From an uncultured SAR86 cluster bacterium (GTDB taxonomy: Bacteria > Pseudomonadota > Gammaproteobacteria > Magnimaribacterales > D2472): 64,000 nt of DNA. A model generated the notes under the pieces. It was not told where the DNA came from. It worked only from the letters and a program-made list of their open reading frames with translations, and searched no databases. A program made the translations under genes and the position numbers. Numbering within the stretch: the stretch's first letter is position 1; the number at the start of each line of letters is the position of its first letter. The stretch covers positions 19,377 to 83,376 of the forward strand of contig CACCNJ010000005.1 in NCBI GenBank assembly GCA_902547295.1, written 5' to 3'. Shown here piece by piece: positions 61,374 through 64,000 of the stretch.

Positions 61374-61963
61374 TGGCTATAAAACTTTCAAAAATTATAA
61401 ACAGTTGGGTTCCAGAAAATTCAAAAGTAATTGATTTTGGATGTGGTGACGGATCTTTATTAAAAGAATTATTTAAAAATAAGCAGGTGCTTGGATATGG
61501 CGTTGAGATAAATGACACGAAGATAGAAAAATGTATTGAGAAAGGCATACCTGTAATAAAACTTGATATAGACAAGGGCTTAAATGACTTTATGTCATCT
61601 AATTTTGATTTATCGATTATGGCAAGATCAATTCAATGTCTTAAAAATCCTGACCTTGCTCTTAACAGAATGCTGGAGTTATCAAAAAGATGTGTTGTGA
61701 CTCTTCCTAATCTTGGCTATTGGAGATGTAGAATAAACCTAGCATCAGGGAAAATGCCGATTACACCAGAGCTACCCTCTAGCTGGTATGAAACAGAAAA
61801 CATTCACTTGTGTACGATCAAAGATTTTGAAAATCTTTGTTTAAAAGAAAATATTAGTATTAAAGATAAAGTTTTCATAAATAGAAACGGTAATCAAGGT
61901 GGTTTATCTAAAATCAATCCAAATTTATTTGCTGTAGAAGGAGTCTACTTACTTGAAAAGTAA
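61373..61963 (+). CDS. metW: MetW methionine biosynthesis protein
   Basis: A 196-aa methyltransferase-fold protein. SKVIDFGCGDGSLLKEL near 19-35 is the SAM-type motif, ARSIQCLKNPDLALNRML near 81-98 (in part) and LPNLGYWRCRINLASGKMP near 111-129 (in part) are the MetW family blocks. MetW works with MetX in proteobacteria to make O-succinylhomoserine. One base overlap with metX; its 3' end overlaps rdgB by 11 bp. Confidence 0.94.
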   Translation: MAIKLSKIINSWVPENSKVIDFGCGDGSLLKELFKNKQVLGYGVEINDTKIEKCIEKGIPVIKLDIDKGLNDFMSSNFDLSIMARSIQCLKNPDLALNRMLELSKRCVVTLPNLGYWRCRINLASGKMPITPELPSSWYETENIHLCTIKDFENLCLKENISIKDKVFINRNGNQGGLSKINPNLFAVEGVYLLEK

Positions 61964-62564
61964 TGGTGACATTCTCATTGCCTCATCAAATAAAGGCAAA
62001 TTAAAAGAATTTAAAAAACTATTCAAAAATCATAAAGTTTTTTCTTTATCTGATCTTAATATTGCAGATGCTATAGAAGATGGAGATTCCTTTTTAGAAA
62101 ATGCAATTATTAAAGCAAAACATGGCGCTAAGGAATCTAAAATTTATACGATTGCAGATGATTCAGGAATTGTAGTCCCTAAATTAGACTATGAACCTGG
62201 TATTTATTCTGCAAGATATGCTGGAGAGGGTGCTAGTGATAAAGATAACAGAGATAAGATTATTGACAAATTGATTGAGAAAAAGCATGAGAGTCTTGAA
62301 GCTTTCTATGTTTGTGTTCTTGTTGGACTAAAAAGTCCCAATGATCCGATGCCAATAGTAACTCAAGGTGAAATTCATGGGAGAATATCCATAAATAGTT
62401 CAGGAGAAGGAGGCTTTGGATATGACAAAATCTTTTATCCCGATGGCTATGATTGCTCAATGGCTTCTTTAGAACAACAAATTAAAAATAAAGTTAGTCA
62501 CAGAGCCATTGCTTCAGAAAAATTTATAAAATTGTTTAACAGCAGTTATGATACTTTTTTATAA
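61953..62564 (+). CDS. rdgB: XTP/dITP pyrophosphatase (RdgB/HAM1)
   Basis: RdgB removes non-canonical purine triphosphates. The 203-aa protein has ILIASSNKGKLKEFKKLF near 7-24, ENAIIKAKHGAKES near 50-63, IADDSGIVVPKLDYEPGIYSARYAGE near 68-93 (in parts) and GGFGYDKIF near 154. The start is TTG at 61953, set by AAGGAG at 61938-61943. It meets the convergent trmB with a 19-bp overlap. Confidence 0.94.
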   Translation: MKSNGDILIASSNKGKLKEFKKLFKNHKVFSLSDLNIADAIEDGDSFLENAIIKAKHGAKESKIYTIADDSGIVVPKLDYEPGIYSARYAGEGASDKDNRDKIIDKLIEKKHESLEAFYVCVLVGLKSPNDPMPIVTQGEIHGRISINSSGEGGFGYDKIFYPDGYDCSMASLEQQIKNKVSHRAIASEKFIKLFNSSYDTFL

Positions 62565-63193
62565 TTAAATTCAAATAACTCTCTACCCTCATCTTTACCT
62601 CTTCTTTCAAACTTAGAAAGAGATTCTTTTTGAAAAGATTTGTTTGAAGATGGCTTAAATAATTTATTTTTTTTAAATGATTCAGAAATGTTTTCTGCAT
62701 AGTTTTCCCAATCTGTAGATATGTATACATTTGAATCGTCTTTCATAAAATCATAGACCATTTTTAAAAAAGATTTATTTATTAGTCTTCTTTTGTGATG
62801 TTTTTCTTTAGGCCAAGGATCGGGACAAATAATAATCACTGAATCAAATACTTTTTTTGGGCTTTGATCTAAGAGCAGCCTAATATCGTCTGAAAAAATT
62901 TTTATATTATTGATATTGTTTTCTTTTATGCTCGAAACCAAAGTTCCTATGCCTGACATATAGACTTCAGAACCTATAAATAAATTGCTAGGATTATTTA
63001 TTGCTTGAAAAATAATATTTTCAGCATTACCAAAACCAATTTCTAAATAACATTTATCAAAGTGTTTGCTGAAATCTTCTACTTCATGAATACTTTTTAC
63101 AGAAAATTCTGATAAAGAGCTTAAACTGTGGATCTGCTTTTTAGTTATTCGGCCTTTTCTTTTTACAAACGAAGGAAGAAACTTTAATTGCAT
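62546..63193 (-). CDS. trmB: tRNA (guanine46-N7)-methyltransferase
   Basis: TrmB forms m7G46 in the variable loop of tRNA. The 215-aa protein has CYLEIGFGNAENI near 48-60 (SAM site), GSEVYMSGIGTLV near 75-87, and ICPDPWPKEKHHKRRLINKSFL near 126-147 (in parts) with the catalytic DPWPK-x-x-HxKRR signature. It lies 16 bp downstream of rpoH on the same strand and overlaps convergent rdgB. Confidence 0.95.
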   Translation of the reverse strand: MQLKFLPSFVKRKGRITKKQIHSLSSLSEFSVKSIHEVEDFSKHFDKCYLEIGFGNAENIIFQAINNPSNLFIGSEVYMSGIGTLVSSIKENNINNIKIFSDDIRLLLDQSPKKVFDSVIIICPDPWPKEKHHKRRLINKSFLKMVYDFMKDDSNVYISTDWENYAENISESFKKNKLFKPSSNKSFQKESLSKFERRGKDEGRELFEFNYKKVS

Positions 63194-63208
63194 TGCTAAA
63201 TGCTAGAT

Positions 63209-64000
63209 TTATGCAAAATCTACCATAAATGCTTTCAATTTTTTTAGTGCGCTGTTTTCAATTTGTCTAATTCTTTCAGCGGAAACTTTATACTCATCAG
63301 CTAAATCATGAAGTGTAGCCTTTTCATCTGATAGATATCTTCTATTAAGAATATCTTTACTTCTATCATCAAGAGTTTTTAGTGCAGCAAGAAGTTCTTC
63401 TTTGTTTACTTGTTCTGCTTGCTCAGATGCAACTATGATTTCAGGATCATATCTTTTATCCTCTAAATATTGAGAAGGAGACATAATTTCATCATCGTCA
63501 CCAGAGGGAACCGGTGAATCAAACGATGAATCATTTGAGGATAGTCTATTTTCCATGTGTAATACATCTTTTACCTCAACATTTAGGTCAGATGCAATTT
63601 TTTCAGCTTCTTCTTTAGTCAGCCAATCCAGTGATTTCTTTTTACCTCTAAGATTAAAGAATAGTTTTCTTTGCGCTTTAGTTGTAGCAATTTTTACTAA
63701 TCTCCAGTTTTTAAGAATATATTCATGAATCTCAGCTTTAATCCAGTGAACTGCAAAAGAGACTAATTTTACACCTCTATGAGGATCATATTTATCTACA
63801 GCTTTCATTAATCCAACATTACCTTCTTGAATAATGTCTCCCAATGGCAATCCATAACCTTGATATGATCTTGCAATGTGAACCACAAATCTTAAGTGAT
63901 GAATCACGAGCTGTCTTGCAGCATCTAAATCATCTTCCTCATATAATTTTAAAGCGAGTTCTTGCTCCTCTTCCTTAGTAAGAATAGGTATTGAATGAAC
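63209..64000 (-). CDS. rpoH: RNA polymerase heat-shock sigma factor sigma-32 (5' end cut by window edge)
   Basis: Sigma-32 directs transcription of heat-shock genes. The frame is open to base 64000, so the N-terminus is outside; 263 residues are visible. Region 2 has HHLRFVVHIARSYQGYGLPLGDIIQEGNVGLMKAV (in parts) and FAVHWIKAEIHEYILKNWR. KATTKAQRKLFFNLR-type RpoH box appears as TTKAQRKLFFNLRGKK. Region 4 carries the helix-turn-helix YKVSAERIRQIENSALKKL. The RpoH box and the FNL run separate it from RpoD and RpoS. Apparent starts near 63907 are internal GTG codons. hspQ in this window is a plausible target. Confidence 0.95.
   Translation of the reverse strand, partial: VHSIPILTKEEEQELALKLYEEDDLDAARQLVIHHLRFVVHIARSYQGYGLPLGDIIQEGNVGLMKAVDKYDPHRGVKLVSFAVHWIKAEIHEYILKNWRLVKIATTKAQRKLFFNLRGKKKSLDWLTKEEAEKIASDLNVEVKDVLHMENRLSSNDSSFDSPVPSGDDDEIMSPSQYLEDKRYDPEIIVASEQAEQVNKEELLAALKTLDDRSKDILNRRYLSDEKATLHDLADEYKVSAERIRQIENSALKKLKAFMVDFA

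Noticed and set aside
1..64000. CRISPR array
   Set aside because: No regularly spaced direct repeats with unique spacers were seen; the only multi-copy repeats are the three tRNA-Phe fragments and the island nonamers.

Overview
The window is AT-rich, gene-dense bacterial chromosome from a streamlined marine gammaproteobacterium, most like the SAR86 group. That placement is inference from gene order, small proteins, 1-8 bp gene overlaps and low G+C judged by eye; no marker was searched. Almost every interval is coding. The order keeps many gammaproteobacterial blocks: pdxA-rsmA-apaH, tsaD/rpsU-yqeY, rph-pyrE, spoT-rpoZ-gmk-yicC, ubiC-ubiA, glnA-ntrB-ntrC, mutY-yggX, rppH/lgt-thyA-folA, argS-SPOR, yggS-proC-yggT-metX-metW-rdgB-trmB and rpoH.

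Layout. 1-9.9 kb: the 3' end of pdxA, rRNA/tRNA maturation genes (rsmA, cca, tsaD), a pteridine-reductase-like SDR with folK and folB, rpsU, rph, pyrE and riboflavin synthase. 9.9-19.4 kb (minus strand): pyrB-ridA, stringent response and nucleotide genes, a K+-dependent-type membrane pyrophosphatase, a dicarboxylate/amino-acid symporter and a rubredoxin. 19.5-31.6 kb: ubiquinone genes, then a nitrogen-control block in which a type II (eukaryote-like) glutamine synthetase sits directly before ntrBC, then gpmA, mutY, yggX and a two-part FAD/GcvT methylamine-type dehydrogenase.

31.6-35.5 kb is the one clear accessory region. An intact tRNA-Phe gene is followed by two exact 46-bp copies of its own 3' end (34632-34677 and 35437-35482). 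They delimit two tandem islands of about 2.9 kb and 0.8 kb. The first carries an M.HaeIII-like cytosine methyltransferase, a divergent putative restriction enzyme and two unrecognised small genes. Both of its ends carry clustered copies of the nonamer ATGAACAGT, resembling recombinase arm sites, yet no integrase gene is present. The second carries a DUF2059-like secreted protein.

35.5-47.4 kb: an SDR, proline iminopeptidase, a shikimate-kinase-family protein, several small membrane or secreted proteins, hspQ, an aspartate-type aminotransferase, rmuC, an iron-type ABC permease without partners, rppH, a TSUP permease, lgt, thyA and folA. 47.4-52.6 kb (minus): a complete TtpC-type TonB energising operon (DUF3450, TtpC-like, ExbB, ExbD, TonB, TPR). 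52.8-64 kb: a DUF1295 membrane protein, an ACE-like M2 peptidase lipoprotein, efp, argS, a SPOR protein, the proC-metX-metW-rdgB run, trmB and rpoH cut by the right edge.

Together these genes cover translation fidelity, folate/thymidylate supply, nitrogen assimilation, pyrophosphate-driven ion pumping and TonB-driven uptake. The tRNA-Phe island pair is the best candidate for something undescribed.
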